DNA from: a bacterium
GTDB taxonomy: Bacteria; Bacillota; Clostridia; Oscillospirales; Acutalibacteraceae
NCBI GenBank assembly: GCA_020625875.1
Contig: JAHLAX010000008.1
Span: 1 to 64,000, forward strand
Direction of reading: 5' to 3'
DNA: 64,000 nt
The notes under the pieces are model-generated. The model saw only the letters and a program-made list of their open reading frames with translations. It had not been told where the DNA came from and searched no databases. Shown piece by piece: positions 16,524 to 26,151 of the stretch (the first letter of the stretch is position 1; every line of letters begins with the position of its first letter). The position numbers were made by a program, and so were the translations under genes.

Positions 16524-17450
16524 ATGCTGAATATCTACAAAACAAAAGGCGGCGTGCTTAACGAGGTAAATGAGCTTCAACCTGATGTATGGATTAAGAT
16601 GGTATGTCCCGACGCCGAAGAAAACCAGCAGATTGTTGACCACTACGGCATCGACTACAGCGACCTTGTAGCCGCGCTGGATGACGAGGAGAGCTCTCGT
16701 ATTGAGTTTGAGGACGATTACACCCTCATCCTTGTCGATATTCCGATTACCGAAATCCGCAACGACGAGGAGTACTACACCACAATCCCTCTCGGTATTA
16801 TCCTCACCGAGGACGCGGTTATTACCGTTTGTCGTCAGGAAGTCGAGATTTTTGAGAAGAACCTGCGCTATAAGATGCGCAACTTCAGCACAAAAAAGAA
16901 GATGCGCTTTGTGTATCATATTCTCTATAGCATTTCGAGGCTGTATCTTTATGACCTGAGAATCATCGACAAGGCAAGAACCGAAATAGAAGAACGCGCG
17001 GGCAAGGGCACCGTCGACACCGACATCTACTCCCTGCATGAGCTTGAGTCCTCGCTCGTATACTTCGCTACTTCGCTCAGAGCCAACAATATGGTAATCA
17101 CGCGTCTTATGAGAACCAACCAGTTCCCCGAGGATGAGGAGCTGATTGAGGATACAATCATCGAGAACACTCAGGCGATTGAGATGACGACGATCTACCG
17201 TGACATCATCGACTCCACCCGAGAGCTTATCTCGGCAGTTATGGACAACAGGCTGAACAACGTGATGAAATACCTCACGTCAATCACTCTTGTAATGGCT
17301 ATCCCGACGGTTATCTCGGGCATATACGGAATGAACCTCAAGTGGCTGCCGTTCGCGGGCACTGTTCACGGTTTCGGAATAGTCTGCGTTATTACGCTCG
17401 CGATATGCGTTGTGGCACTGTTCATACTCAAAAAGAAAAAGATGTTATAA
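16524..17450 (+). CDS. corA: CorA-family divalent-cation transporter
   Basis: The 308-residue protein starts at the ATG at 16524 with CGAGGTGG ahead; the GTG at 16515 lies inside that ribosome site. A long soluble N-terminal domain with a helical funnel (rich in Glu and Arg) is followed by two C-terminal transmembrane helices. The first ends in the family signature YGMN, and the protein finishes in a basic KKKKML tail. CorA proteins carry Mg2+ and related ions. A strong terminator follows. Confidence 0.9.
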   Translation: MLNIYKTKGGVLNEVNELQPDVWIKMVCPDAEENQQIVDHYGIDYSDLVAALDDEESSRIEFEDDYTLILVDIPITEIRNDEEYYTTIPLGIILTEDAVITVCRQEVEIFEKNLRYKMRNFSTKKKMRFVYHILYSISRLYLYDLRIIDKARTEIEERAGKGTVDTDIYSLHELESSLVYFATSLRANNMVITRLMRTNQFPEDEELIEDTIIENTQAIEMTTIYRDIIDSTRELISAVMDNRLNNVMKYLTSITLVMAIPTVISGIYGMNLKWLPFAGTVHGFGIVCVITLAICVVALFILKKKKML

Positions 17451-17468
17451 TAGCATTTTGCATTTAGT

Positions 17469-17490
17469 AACTGCCGCGATTGCGGCAGTT
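17469..17490 (+). terminator. Rho-independent terminator after corA
   Basis: A perfect stem AACTGCCGC / GCGGCAGTT is followed by a run of eight T. A short heptad pair (AGCATTT, TGCATTT) precedes it. Confidence 0.85.
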
Positions 17491-17527
17491 TTTTTTGTGA
17501 AAAATTATTCACTACGATAGAAATAGA

Positions 17528-17556
17528 TTGCAAAAAATCCTTTTTACATATATAAT
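17528..17556 (+). promoter_or_regulatory. Promoter of the CotH-dockerin gene
   Basis: TTGCAA (17528-17533) and TATAAT (17551-17556) are 17 nt apart, just before the ribosome site AGAGGTGA. Confidence 0.65.
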
Positions 17557-17576
17557 GAGATCAGAGGTGATTACCA

Positions 17577-20249
17577 ATGAAAATTAACAGAACTTCAAAG
17601 AGTTTTCTATCGATATTAATGGCTGTTCTGCTCGTTATTACAGCGGGCATCACTGCGTTCGCCGCTGACGGCAGCCCTGTTGTCAACCCTGAAGCGAAGC
17701 CCGCGTTTATCACCGACGGGGCTGGCGGAATTTACGCCCACGCAAAGGCGGGGGACGCAAGCGCCCAGGCGTGGACAATCTGGGAGGATTATGACGGAAT
17801 AAACGCCACAGAAAGCGTTAAATATCTGTTCCTGCCCGCGACAGCGGACGACAACAAGGTTGAGCTATACAATAATTTCTCACAGAGCGCTACAGTAAGC
17901 GGAGCTACAATCGCCTCAGGCGAAGCCAAAATCATCAGCTACAACAATGGCGCTTCTATGAGTGTAAAAGTCGGCTCAAAAACTTATTCAATGGTTATCC
18001 GCAAGAGCGACGCTGAAGCGAGCGTTTATGTCAATGACTCAACAGGCTCCTATGTGGACGCCGACGGCGTTACCCAGAATACAGACCTCTACTCATTCCT
18101 TATTCAGAACAAGGCTAACAGCGTAAAAACCGCTGACGTTTCTGTTGTAGGCGCGGGCGGAACGATTGACACAAAACTCAAAAAGATTAAGGGACGCGGC
18201 AACACAAACTGGCGCGACACCGATAAAAAGCCCTTTAACCTCACCTTCAACGATATGACCACAATCGGTCACACTAAGAGTAAAAAATTCTCGTTTGTAG
18301 CCAACGCCAAGGACTCCACCCTGATCAGAAACTCCATTATGTACGACCTGGCTCACGATGTCGGCAATCCGTATTCGACTGATTCAAGCTTCGTCGATTT
18401 CTATGTGAACGGCTCCTACAGAGGATGTTATATAGCGTGCAACAAAATGGATCTGGGCAAGAACGCCGTAGTATCTCTCAAGGACGAATCCGATGTCAAA
18501 GATTCCGATTTCAACTTCCTTGTAGAGGTTGACGTATGGAACTACAAGGACGACGTATATTTCACAACGAACAAAGGCTACACAGTCGTACTCAAAACTC
18601 CCGACCTCGAGGGTTATGACGCTTCTAACGCGAGTATGAAGGCTAAGTACGATTTTATTAAGAATACATACCAGAACTTAGAGAACGCGCTCTACAACGG
18701 TACTCTCAGCGAGCTTGAGCAAATCTGCGATCTGGACAGTCTCGCGTCGATGTATCTGCTTCAGGATTTCGGCAAAAACTGTGACGGCGGCTACACAAGC
18801 TCCTACTTCACCTATAACGCGTCCGAGGGCAAGTTCTACGCCGCTCCCATCTGGGACTGCGACTCCGACCTCGGCGCGGTCGACTGCGTGCGTGACGGCT
18901 GTTCAACCTCCACCTGCAACGTTCAGGGCTGGACAACAAGACTGGCAACATATAACCGCACGGTTAATCCCTACGGCAAGGCTTTTACAACCAAAGGAAC
19001 AACCGCCGACGGAAAGACATTCGAGGATATTGTAAAAACAGTCTGGAGCGAGCGTTTCCTGCCCGCGGTTGAAGTTCTTATGGGCAGAAGCCAGTCTAAC
19101 GGCAAATTAAAGAGCATTGACCAGTACGCTTCCTCAATAACAAACGCGCGTTATAACAACTACATTATGTGGGGCTTTAAGTGGTATTGCGCCGCGTATC
19201 GCGGGACAGGGCTTTCGGGCAGTTACTCGAGAGATTATAACGGAGAGTTAAAATACCTCAAAGACTGGACTCAGGCGAGAGCCAACTGGATTACCTCGCA
19301 GTTTAACTCGACAACCCCGACCGATCCTACAAATCCTTCGAACCCTACCAATCCAACTACACCCACACCTCAGGGCGACTGGTATCTGACAGGTCAGGGC
19401 TTCGGCGGCTGGGGAGCCACCGAATATAAGCTCACACCAAGTACCGACGGTACATATTATATTGACGTTACGTTCGAGGCGGGCACACACTATTACTTCA
19501 AGATTTTCAACGGCGGCAACAATTATTACACTGCCGACTTCAGCGACGCCGAAACCGCCTCTTATGTTCATGCCGCGGGCGCTCACGACAACACCGAAAT
19601 CACTCCTGAAACAGACACTCCCGTAAGAATCATGCTCAAAGGCAGCGCGTTCTATGTTACGGCTCAGCCCTCGGATAATCCGACAGAGCCGAGCGAACCC
19701 GATGTTCCCGAGGGAAAAACCGCGGTTTACTTCATCAACCGCCTCGGCTGGGACAACGTAAACTATTTTGTATGGCACGCGGAGGGCACAAATGTGACAA
19801 CCGAAGCCGACTGGCCCGGAAACCGCGCCGAATATGTCGGCAAGCGCCCGAACGGCGACACAGTTTACAGGGCTGTTTTTGACAACACTTATGAGAACAT
19901 CATCTTCAGCGACGGTCAAAACGGCGGTCCGCAGACCGAGGACATCGCGATTACCGCTCAGAGCATCGCGTATATGCCCGATGAAGAAAACTACACATTA
20001 CGAGAAGACGGCGTTAATGTATACGGCACGGACAGCATTGCTTACTCTCAGGCGCCTGTTATGGGCGACGTTGATTTAAACGGAAAGGTCAACATCAACG
20101 ACGCGACAACCACTCAGCTTTATCTTATACAAAAAACGGAGCTGTCAGACCTTCAAAAGGAGATAGCGAACGTCGACAAAACCAATCTCCTCGGCATACG
20201 CGACGTAACAACGCTTCAGCTCTATCTTGCTGGCAAGATTGATTTCTAA
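17577..20249 (+). CDS. Secreted CotH-kinase-domain protein with starch-binding-like modules and a type I dockerin
   Basis: The 890-residue protein carries a signal peptide (1-29, cut after AFA). A long CotH domain follows with KGRGNTNW, NAKDSTLIRNSIMYDL and the probable catalytic IWDCDSDLG. A Pro/Thr linker (about 577-597) leads to two carbohydrate-binding-like modules: one from about 600 with GDWYLTGQGFGGW, one from about 715 with TAVYFINRLGWDNVNYFVW, which resembles CBM26 starch-binding modules. A dockerin ends the protein (829-890), with calcium loop DVDLNGKVNIND and a second, less regular loop. Dockerins plug into cohesin scaffolds, so it is likely a subunit of a starch- or fibre-degrading complex. 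What CotH phosphorylates here is unknown. Confidence 0.9.
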   Translation: MKINRTSKSFLSILMAVLLVITAGITAFAADGSPVVNPEAKPAFITDGAGGIYAHAKAGDASAQAWTIWEDYDGINATESVKYLFLPATADDNKVELYNNFSQSATVSGATIASGEAKIISYNNGASMSVKVGSKTYSMVIRKSDAEASVYVNDSTGSYVDADGVTQNTDLYSFLIQNKANSVKTADVSVVGAGGTIDTKLKKIKGRGNTNWRDTDKKPFNLTFNDMTTIGHTKSKKFSFVANAKDSTLIRNSIMYDLAHDVGNPYSTDSSFVDFYVNGSYRGCYIACNKMDLGKNAVVSLKDESDVKDSDFNFLVEVDVWNYKDDVYFTTNKGYTVVLKTPDLEGYDASNASMKAKYDFIKNTYQNLENALYNGTLSELEQICDLDSLASMYLLQDFGKNCDGGYTSSYFTYNASEGKFYAAPIWDCDSDLGAVDCVRDGCSTSTCNVQGWTTRLATYNRTVNPYGKAFTTKGTTADGKTFEDIVKTVWSERFLPAVEVLMGRSQSNGKLKSIDQYASSITNARYNNYIMWGFKWYCAAYRGTGLSGSYSRDYNGELKYLKDWTQARANWITSQFNSTTPTDPTNPSNPTNPTTPTPQGDWYLTGQGFGGWGATEYKLTPSTDGTYYIDVTFEAGTHYYFKIFNGGNNYYTADFSDAETASYVHAAGAHDNTEITPETDTPVRIMLKGSAFYVTAQPSDNPTEPSEPDVPEGKTAVYFINRLGWDNVNYFVWHAEGTNVTTEADWPGNRAEYVGKRPNGDTVYRAVFDNTYENIIFSDGQNGGPQTEDIAITAQSIAYMPDEENYTLREDGVNVYGTDSIAYSQAPVMGDVDLNGKVNINDATTTQLYLIQKTELSDLQKEIANVDKTNLLGIRDVTTLQLYLAGKIDF

Positions 20250-20261
20250 CATCAAATTCAC

Positions 20262-20281
20262 AGAGGCGCTTCGGCGCCTCT
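20262..20281 (+). terminator. Terminator after the CotH-dockerin gene
   Basis: The stem AGAGGCGC / GCGCCTCT with a TTCG tetraloop is followed by TTTTTT. Confidence 0.85.
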
Positions 20282-20287
20282 TTTTTC

Positions 20288-20316
20288 TTGCTATTCACGG
20301 CGTTTTAATATATAAT
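20288..20316 (+). promoter_or_regulatory. Promoter of the EamA-HAD-AGCS operon
   Basis: TTGCTA (20288-20293) and TATAAT (20311-20316) are 17 nt apart and lie 17 nt before the start codon, immediately after the upstream terminator. Confidence 0.55.
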
Positions 20317-20332
20317 TAAACTAGGTGATTAT

Positions 20333-21256
20333 ATGGAAAAAACTTCCATACTGAAAAAGCGGTGGGTCGCGTACCTCGGCGCGCTTTTGTGTGTAGCTCT
20401 CTGGGGCACGGCGTTCCCCGTGATTAAACTCGGCTACAGTGTATTGGCGATAGACAGCGCTGGCTCGAGAATAATGTTCGCTGGTGAGCGGTTCGCTCTG
20501 GCGGGAATTCTTGTATTTGTTTTTGGGCTTATAGCGTACCGAAAGTCGCTTATACTTAAGAAAAACGAGCTTTTGCCCGTGGCCCTGCTCGGGTTTGTGC
20601 AGACCGCGCTTCAATACCTTTTCGCCTACATAGGAGTCGGGCTGACAACCGCCACAAACACCTCGATACTGACAGGCACGGTGTCGATAATCTCGGTTGT
20701 CGCGGCAGCAGTTTTCTTTCGAAAATCCGACAGAATGACTGTGTCAAAAATCATCGGCTGTGTTGTCGGCTTGATTGGCATAGCCGTTGTAAATATCAAG
20801 GATTTTTCAGTCGGCAGCGCGACGCTGCTCGGTGACTTTGTCGTTTTGCTCTCAGCGTTTTCGGGCGCGGGCGGCAATATAATCACAAAAAAGATTTCAA
20901 GCGGCAAAAATCCTGTAACCGTGACCGCGTACCAGCTGTTTTTCGGCGGAGCTCTGCTGATAATAGTCGGACTGGCTTTGGGCGGCACGACGCGTTACAC
21001 CAGTGCTGAGGGAATAGTGATTCTTATCTGGCTGGCGCTTGTTTCAGCGGTGAGCTTCATGCTTTGGACAGCACTTCTGAAGCATAATCCTGTCAGCAGG
21101 ATAACGATTTTTACAATGCTGGTACCGATTTTCGGCACATTCTGGTCGTGGATTCTGCTCGGCGAGGATATTTTGAATATAGGCAATCTTATCTCGCTTG
21201 TTTTGATTTCAGCGGGAATTGTATTGGTTAACATAAGGAATAACAATGGAAATTAA
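20333..21256 (+). CDS. EamA/DMT-family transporter
   Basis: The 307-residue protein has about ten hydrophobic helices arranged as two EamA repeats. The first helix contains the typical LWGTAFPVIKLGY, and GVGLTTATNTSILTGT lies in the first repeat. The drug/metabolite transporter superfamily exports amino acids, nucleotides and other metabolites. The substrate is unknown. Its 3' end overlaps the following HAD gene by 11 nt, and that gene overlaps an amino-acid symporter, so the three act as one transcriptional unit. Confidence 0.85.
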   Translation: MEKTSILKKRWVAYLGALLCVALWGTAFPVIKLGYSVLAIDSAGSRIMFAGERFALAGILVFVFGLIAYRKSLILKKNELLPVALLGFVQTALQYLFAYIGVGLTTATNTSILTGTVSIISVVAAAVFFRKSDRMTVSKIIGCVVGLIGIAVVNIKDFSVGSATLLGDFVVLLSAFSGAGGNIITKKISSGKNPVTVTAYQLFFGGALLIIVGLALGGTTRYTSAEGIVILIWLALVSAVSFMLWTALLKHNPVSRITIFTMLVPIFGTFWSWILLGEDILNIGNLISLVLISAGIVLVNIRNNNGN

Positions 21257-21890
21257 AGCCGTAATTTTTGATATGGACGGGGTAATCCTCGACAGCGAAA
21301 AGCTGTATGTCCGCTTCTGGCAGGAGGCGGGCAGGTCGTGCGGTTATCCCTTCGAAAAAAAGCACGCGCTTGCCATACGCAGTCTGGCGCGCAAATACGC
21401 TGTCGAAAGACTAAAGGGCTTTTTCGGCAAAGACTTCGACTATGACGCAGTCAGAAACAAGCGCATAGAGCTTATGGACAGCTATGTAAACGAACACGGA
21501 ATTGACCTCAAGCCGTACGCCGAATCGACTTTAAAAGAACTCAGAAGCCGCGGGTATAAAATAGCTCTCGCCACCGCCACTCCTCCCGAAAGGGCAAAAC
21601 GGTATCTCGACAGCTCGGGGCTTTATGACTACTTTGACAGGATAATCTGCTCGGCCATGGTGCGCCTCGGCAAGCCCGAGCCCGATATTTACCTCAAAGC
21701 TTGTGAGGAAGTGGGCTTTTCGCCCGAGCAGTGTATCGCGGTCGAGGACAGTCCCAACGGTATTCAGTCCGCTTACCGCGCAGGCTGCAAAGCGGTTATG
21801 ATACCCGATATGGATGAACCCGACGACAAAACCCGCGAAATGACTTACGCAGTGGTAAAAGATTTAAAGGAGTTGCTTGACTTATGTTGA
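21246..21890 (+). CDS. HAD-family sugar-phosphate phosphatase/phosphoglucomutase-like
   Basis: The 214-residue HAD protein has motif I FDMDGVILDSE (nucleophile Asp9, acid Asp11), motif II ALATATPP, motif III in KPEPDIYL, and motif IV VEDSPNGIQSAYRAG. The layout is that of the beta-phosphoglucomutase/YcjU branch, which holds both mutases and phosphatases. The Thr after motif II and the cap do not decide between them. It overlaps both neighbours and is in the middle of a three-gene operon. Confidence 0.8.
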   Translation: MEIKAVIFDMDGVILDSEKLYVRFWQEAGRSCGYPFEKKHALAIRSLARKYAVERLKGFFGKDFDYDAVRNKRIELMDSYVNEHGIDLKPYAESTLKELRSRGYKIALATATPPERAKRYLDSSGLYDYFDRIICSAMVRLGKPEPDIYLKACEEVGFSPEQCIAVEDSPNGIQSAYRAGCKAVMIPDMDEPDDKTREMTYAVVKDLKELLDLC

Positions 21891-23311
21891 GTGCGATTTC
21901 AAGCTTTATAGACGGCATTGACAGCTTTTTGTGGGGATGGTTTATGATAATCCTTCTTTTGGGAACCCACCTGTTCATAACCATCCGAACCAGATTTGTG
22001 CAGCGAAAGACATTTAAGGCGATAAAGCTGTCAATCACAAAGGACGTCGACTCAAATGGCGACATCAGCCCGTTTCAGTCGCTTGCGACAGCGCTCGCCT
22101 CAACTATCGGCACAGGCAACATCATCGGCGTAGGCACGGCTATCGCGCTGGGAGGCTCTGGGGCAGTGTTCTGGTGCTGGATAACAGGCGTGTTCGGAAT
22201 CGCTACAAAATACGCAGAATCGCTTTTGGCGGTCAAATATCGTGTGCGCACAGAGGACGGACGTATGCTCGGCGGCGCGATGTTTGTGCTCGAACGCGGA
22301 CTTAGGATGAAATGGCTCGGACTGCTGTTTTCAATCTTCGCGATTATCGCCTCGTTCGGCATCGGCTGCGGCGTTCAGGTCAACGCTATTTCTGAAATAT
22401 TGAACAATCAGTTCAACCCCGACTACTCGCTTTCATTCAGTTTTTTGGGGCAGAACATCTCAGTAGTATCGGTAATTGTCGGCGTGGTTATCGCGGCTGT
22501 AACCGCCGTGGTAATCTTCGGCGGAATCAAGTCTATTTCAAGGGTGTGCGAGCTTTTGGTACCCGCTATGGCGGGATTGTATGTACTCGGTTGTATAATC
22601 ATTCTCGTGATGAACTGGAACTTTCTCGGCTCGGCGGCTGTGCTTATTTTTAAATCCGCGTTCTCGCTTAAGTCCGCCGCGGGCGGTTTTATGGGCTCGG
22701 GTATAATGCTCGCCGCGCGCTACGGCGTAGCGAGAGGGCTTTTCTCGAATGAATCGGGCTTAGGCTCGGCACCGATTGTAGCGTCTGCCGCTCAAACCCG
22801 CAACAGCGTGCGTCAGGCGATGATAAGCTCTACAGGCACATTCTGGGATACCGTTGTCGTATGTCTTATGACGGGATTTGTGCTGGTAAGCTCTATGCTC
22901 AAATACCCGATGGATTTCATAAGAGTATCGAGCGGCAAGCTCACTTACACCGCTTTCTCAAAAATTCCTTATGTCGGCACGCCGATACTGGTAATCGGCA
23001 TTGTCGCGTTCGCTTACTCAACGGTGCTCGGCTGGTCGTACTACGGCGAACGCTGCGTTGAATATATTTTCGGGAAAAAAGGTATGGTGCCCTACAAGCT
23101 CGTGTTTATATTCGTGGCTTTGGTAGCTCCTGTAATTTCGCTGAATGCCGTTTGGTCGATTGCCAACATATCAAACGCGCTTATGGCTATTCCGAACCTC
23201 GTAGCGGTACTGCTGCTCTCGGGAGTGGTAGTCAAAGAAACAAACTACTATCTCTACGGCAATCGGCTTGATGAATATGATAAAACGCCGATACCCAGAA
23301 CGGATAAATAG
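21884..23311 (+). CDS. AGCS-family sodium:alanine/glycine symporter
   Basis: The 475-residue protein contains the family hallmarks SLATALASTIGTGNIIGVGTAIALGG in the first half and ARYGVARGLFSNESGLGSAPI in the middle. It has about ten transmembrane helices. AGCS proteins import alanine or glycine with sodium. The gene starts 7 nt before the end of the HAD gene and is the last gene of its operon. The intergenic repeat cluster follows. Confidence 0.92.
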   Translation: MLSAISSFIDGIDSFLWGWFMIILLLGTHLFITIRTRFVQRKTFKAIKLSITKDVDSNGDISPFQSLATALASTIGTGNIIGVGTAIALGGSGAVFWCWITGVFGIATKYAESLLAVKYRVRTEDGRMLGGAMFVLERGLRMKWLGLLFSIFAIIASFGIGCGVQVNAISEILNNQFNPDYSLSFSFLGQNISVVSVIVGVVIAAVTAVVIFGGIKSISRVCELLVPAMAGLYVLGCIIILVMNWNFLGSAAVLIFKSAFSLKSAAGGFMGSGIMLAARYGVARGLFSNESGLGSAPIVASAAQTRNSVRQAMISSTGTFWDTVVVCLMTGFVLVSSMLKYPMDFIRVSSGKLTYTAFSKIPYVGTPILVIGIVAFAYSTVLGWSYYGERCVEYIFGKKGMVPYKLVFIFVALVAPVISLNAVWSIANISNALMAIPNLVAVLLLSGVVVKETNYYLYGNRLDEYDKTPIPRTDK

Positions 23312-23344
23312 TTGACTAAGAAAGTCAAAGATTATATAATTATT

Positions 23345-23480
23345 TAGTCCCCCTTATATTAAGGGGGAAGCGAAGCAGGGGGATTATTCTTACTAACCAT
23401 CATACATCTGATACTAACTCCCATCCCACCGACTTTGCTGCGCTCAGCCATCTCCCTTTCGTAAAGGGGGGCTGATTTGT
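23345..23480. repeat. Intergenic palindromic repeat cluster
   Basis: CCCCCTTATATTAAGGGGG (23349-23367) is followed by AAGCGAAGCAGGGGGATTATTC. A CCCTTTCGTAAAGGG palindrome (23454-23469) closes the element. It is similar in build to 4911-5058 and may form the 3' end of the AGCS transcript. No coding sequence is seen. Confidence 0.5.
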
Positions 23481-23507
23481 TCCGATTATTATGAAAGGAG
23501 AGGTTAT

Positions 23508-24902
23508 ATGGTTTTTTCGAGCCTGATATTTTTGTTTATGTATCTGCCCGTTACGCTGCTGATTTACTATATTGTTCCGCGTAAAGCGCGCAACCTCTTC
23601 CTTTTCTTTATAAACCTCGTGTTCTACGGCTGGGGCGAGCCGACGCTCGTTCTGCTGATGCTAATAAGCATTGTAATAAACTACGCGGGCGGTTATTTTG
23701 TAGAAAAATGCAAGCCCGATAAAGGCAGGGCTAAAATCCCGCTGATTATCACAATTGTTATTGATGTGGGAATACTGGCGTTCTTCAAATACGCGGGTAT
23801 GATTACCGAAACGCTGAATCTTCTGCCGTTTTTAAACATCCCGACGCTCGAAATCTCGCTGCCTATAGGCATAAGCTTTTATACCTTCCAGACTATGAGC
23901 TACGTCATCGACGTATACCGAGACGACGCGCCAGTGTCAAAGAGCCTTATCAACTTTGGCACATATGTGGCGCTGTTCCCTCAGCTTATAGCGGGTCCGA
24001 TTGTGCGCTACAAGGACGTAGCCTATCAGCTTCAGCACCGCAAGGAAACTCTCGAGCAGTTCAACAACGGCGTCAAGCTGTTTCTTGTCGGTCTGGGAAA
24101 AAAGGTGCTCATAGCCAACCAGATGGGGCTTATGTGGGATTCAATCCGCGCAACAACCGACCAAAACGGCGTGCTCGGTAGCTGGATAGGTATATCAGCC
24201 TACGCGCTGCAGATTTATTTTGACTTTTCGGGCTACAGCGATATGGCGCGAGGACTGGGCAATATGCTCGGGTTTGAATTCCTCAAAAACTTTAACTATC
24301 CCTACATTTCAAAATCCGTCACAGACTTCTGGCGCAGGTGGCATATCTCGCTGTCCACATGGTTCAGAGAGTATGTGTATATTCCGCTCGGCGGCAACAG
24401 ATGCAGGGTGCCGAGACAGATTTTCAACTTATTAGTCGTCTGGTTTCTGACAGGCTTGTGGCACGGCGCGGCGTATAACTTCATTTTATGGGGACTTTAT
24501 TACGGACTGATTCTGATTATCGAGAAGTTCGTTATCGGCAAGTTCCTCGAAAAGCTGCCCGCTGCGCTAAAGCACATTTACACAATTATCATTTTCCTGA
24601 TAGGCTGGGTTATATTCTTCTTTGACGATATGGCTCAGATGGGCGAGTTCTTCTGCGATTTGTTCAACTTCTCAAACGGCATAATCGGCTCTCAGGCGCT
24701 CGTTATTCTGTGCCGTTTCGCGGTGATTTTCATTATCGCGATTATCGCCTCTACCCCGCTCGCGTACAATATCTACAACAAAATTAAGGCTATGCGCTTT
24801 ACGTTCGCGCTCGAGAGCGTTTTCTGCGCCGCGGTGCTGTTTATTTCAACAGCGGCGATTGTAACCCAGAGCTATAACCCGTTCTTGTACTTCAGATTTT
24901 AA
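23508..24902 (+). CDS. MBOAT-family O-acyltransferase (AlgI/DltB-like)
   Basis: The 464-residue polytopic membrane protein has the AlgI signature, with PIGISFYTFQTMSYVIDVYR in the first half and FWRRWHISLSTWFREYVYIPLGGNR centrally. The catalytic His is in TGLWHGAAYNFILWG. In alginate, cellulose and peptidoglycan acetylation systems the MBOAT protein moves an acyl group across the membrane to an extracellular partner. The DHHW protein 112 nt downstream is the expected partner. The acceptor polymer is not identified. Confidence 0.9.
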   Translation: MVFSSLIFLFMYLPVTLLIYYIVPRKARNLFLFFINLVFYGWGEPTLVLLMLISIVINYAGGYFVEKCKPDKGRAKIPLIITIVIDVGILAFFKYAGMITETLNLLPFLNIPTLEISLPIGISFYTFQTMSYVIDVYRDDAPVSKSLINFGTYVALFPQLIAGPIVRYKDVAYQLQHRKETLEQFNNGVKLFLVGLGKKVLIANQMGLMWDSIRATTDQNGVLGSWIGISAYALQIYFDFSGYSDMARGLGNMLGFEFLKNFNYPYISKSVTDFWRRWHISLSTWFREYVYIPLGGNRCRVPRQIFNLLVVWFLTGLWHGAAYNFILWGLYYGLILIIEKFVIGKFLEKLPAALKHIYTIIIFLIGWVIFFFDDMAQMGEFFCDLFNFSNGIIGSQALVILCRFAVIFIIAIIASTPLAYNIYNKIKAMRFTFALESVFCAAVLFISTAAIVTQSYNPFLYFRF

Positions 24903-24904
24903 AA

Positions 24905-24980
24905 AGTTAGCGGCTTCGCCGCATTTATACAATCCTCAGTCAGCTACGCTGACAGCTCCTTTAGCCAAAGGAGCCAATAA
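24905..24980. repeat. Triple-hairpin intergenic repeat (CCTCA-type)
   Basis: GCGGCTTCGCCGC is followed by CCTCAGTCAGCTACGCTGAC and CTCCTTTAGCCAAAGGAG, three consecutive stem-loops. The second and third match the arrangement at 45231-45280. The element sits inside the MBOAT-DHHW operon without obvious coding potential. Confidence 0.5.
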
Positions 24981-25014
24981 ACACTGACCACTTAAAAAGA
25001 AAGGAGCTGTAATT

Positions 25015-26151
25015 ATGAAGAAAAAACGTCTTTTATTGCCGATGATTATATTCATCTGCTTTGTTTTCGTTTTTACGACACTTTTTATCGTAACTCCAAA
25101 AAGTCATTACAGCTCTCTTGAAAAGCGATACCTGGAGGATTTCCCCGAGGCGAACCTCGAGGCTATAGCGAACGGCGAGTTTGAAGAAGGCTTTGAGAAC
25201 TATCTCGCCGACCATTTTCCGCTTAGAAATATGTGGGTCGGGCTCAACGCCTACGCAAACCTTCTTGTCGGCAACAACGGCTCTAACGGCGTATATAACG
25301 CCGATGAGGGTTATCTAATTAACGAGCCTGTCAGCGACAACAACCGCATAAAAACCAACCTCTCGACGCTTGTTGACTTTAAAAAGAATATTGACGTTGA
25401 TATGATTTTTCTGCTCGCGCCAAGCACAGGTTATATTATGAGCGACACGCTGCCCGTCGTTCACAACGAATACAAGGACGACGATTATTTTAATACTATA
25501 AAAACCACGCTCAACGATACCGATGTAGATTTTGTTGACATCAGGGCTCGCTTCAAGAACGACGCACAAAGCGGCAATCAGCTGTATTACCGAACCGACC
25601 ACCACTGGACAACGCTCGGTGCGTACACCGCGTACAGCCAGCTTATGGAAGCGGTAGGAATCAGTCCCGTTAAAAAGTCGAGCTTCAACATAGAGAGCTA
25701 CGACAACTTCTACGGCACAACCTACTCAAAAAGCGGCTTCTGGTTTAATATGAGCGACAGCATTGAGCTCTGGCAAAACCCGAAAAACAACAAAAAAATA
25801 ACCCTCGAAATCACCGAGGGCACAAAAACCAAGGCATATGACAGCCTCTATTTCAACAAGCATCTTGACGAGGACGACAAATATCCCGTGTTCATAGACG
25901 GCAACCACGCGCTCGAAACCATCACCAACAAGAACGTAAAATCGGGCAAGGCGCTCGTTATAAAGGATAGCTTCGCGCACAGTATGGCGCCGTTCCTCGC
26001 CGAGAGCTACCGCACAGTCACTCTGGCGGATTTGCGCTATTACAAAACCAGCGTTTCAAAGCTCGTTAAAAACGGAAAATACGACACGGTATTTGTAATT
26101 TACGGCATAGATAACTTCGCAACGGACACAGACCTTGCGTGGCTTAGTTAA
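25015..26151 (+). CDS. DHHW-family protein, probable extracellular acetyltransferase partner of MBOAT
   Basis: The 378-residue protein has an N-terminal signal anchor (residues 5-29). Its AlgX/AlgJ-like SGNH domain carries FENYLADHFPLRN early, the DHHW motif in RTDHHWTTLGAY at about 194-204, and the nucleophile-type Ser in VIKDSFAHSMAPF. Such proteins transfer acetyl groups from the MBOAT channel to extracellular polysaccharide. The strong AAGGAG ribosome site and the MBOAT gene immediately before it support a two-gene acylation unit. Confidence 0.85.
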   Translation: MKKKRLLLPMIIFICFVFVFTTLFIVTPKSHYSSLEKRYLEDFPEANLEAIANGEFEEGFENYLADHFPLRNMWVGLNAYANLLVGNNGSNGVYNADEGYLINEPVSDNNRIKTNLSTLVDFKKNIDVDMIFLLAPSTGYIMSDTLPVVHNEYKDDDYFNTIKTTLNDTDVDFVDIRARFKNDAQSGNQLYYRTDHHWTTLGAYTAYSQLMEAVGISPVKKSSFNIESYDNFYGTTYSKSGFWFNMSDSIELWQNPKNNKKITLEITEGTKTKAYDSLYFNKHLDEDDKYPVFIDGNHALETITNKNVKSGKALVIKDSFAHSMAPFLAESYRTVTLADLRYYKTSVSKLVKNGKYDTVFVIYGIDNFATDTDLAWLS

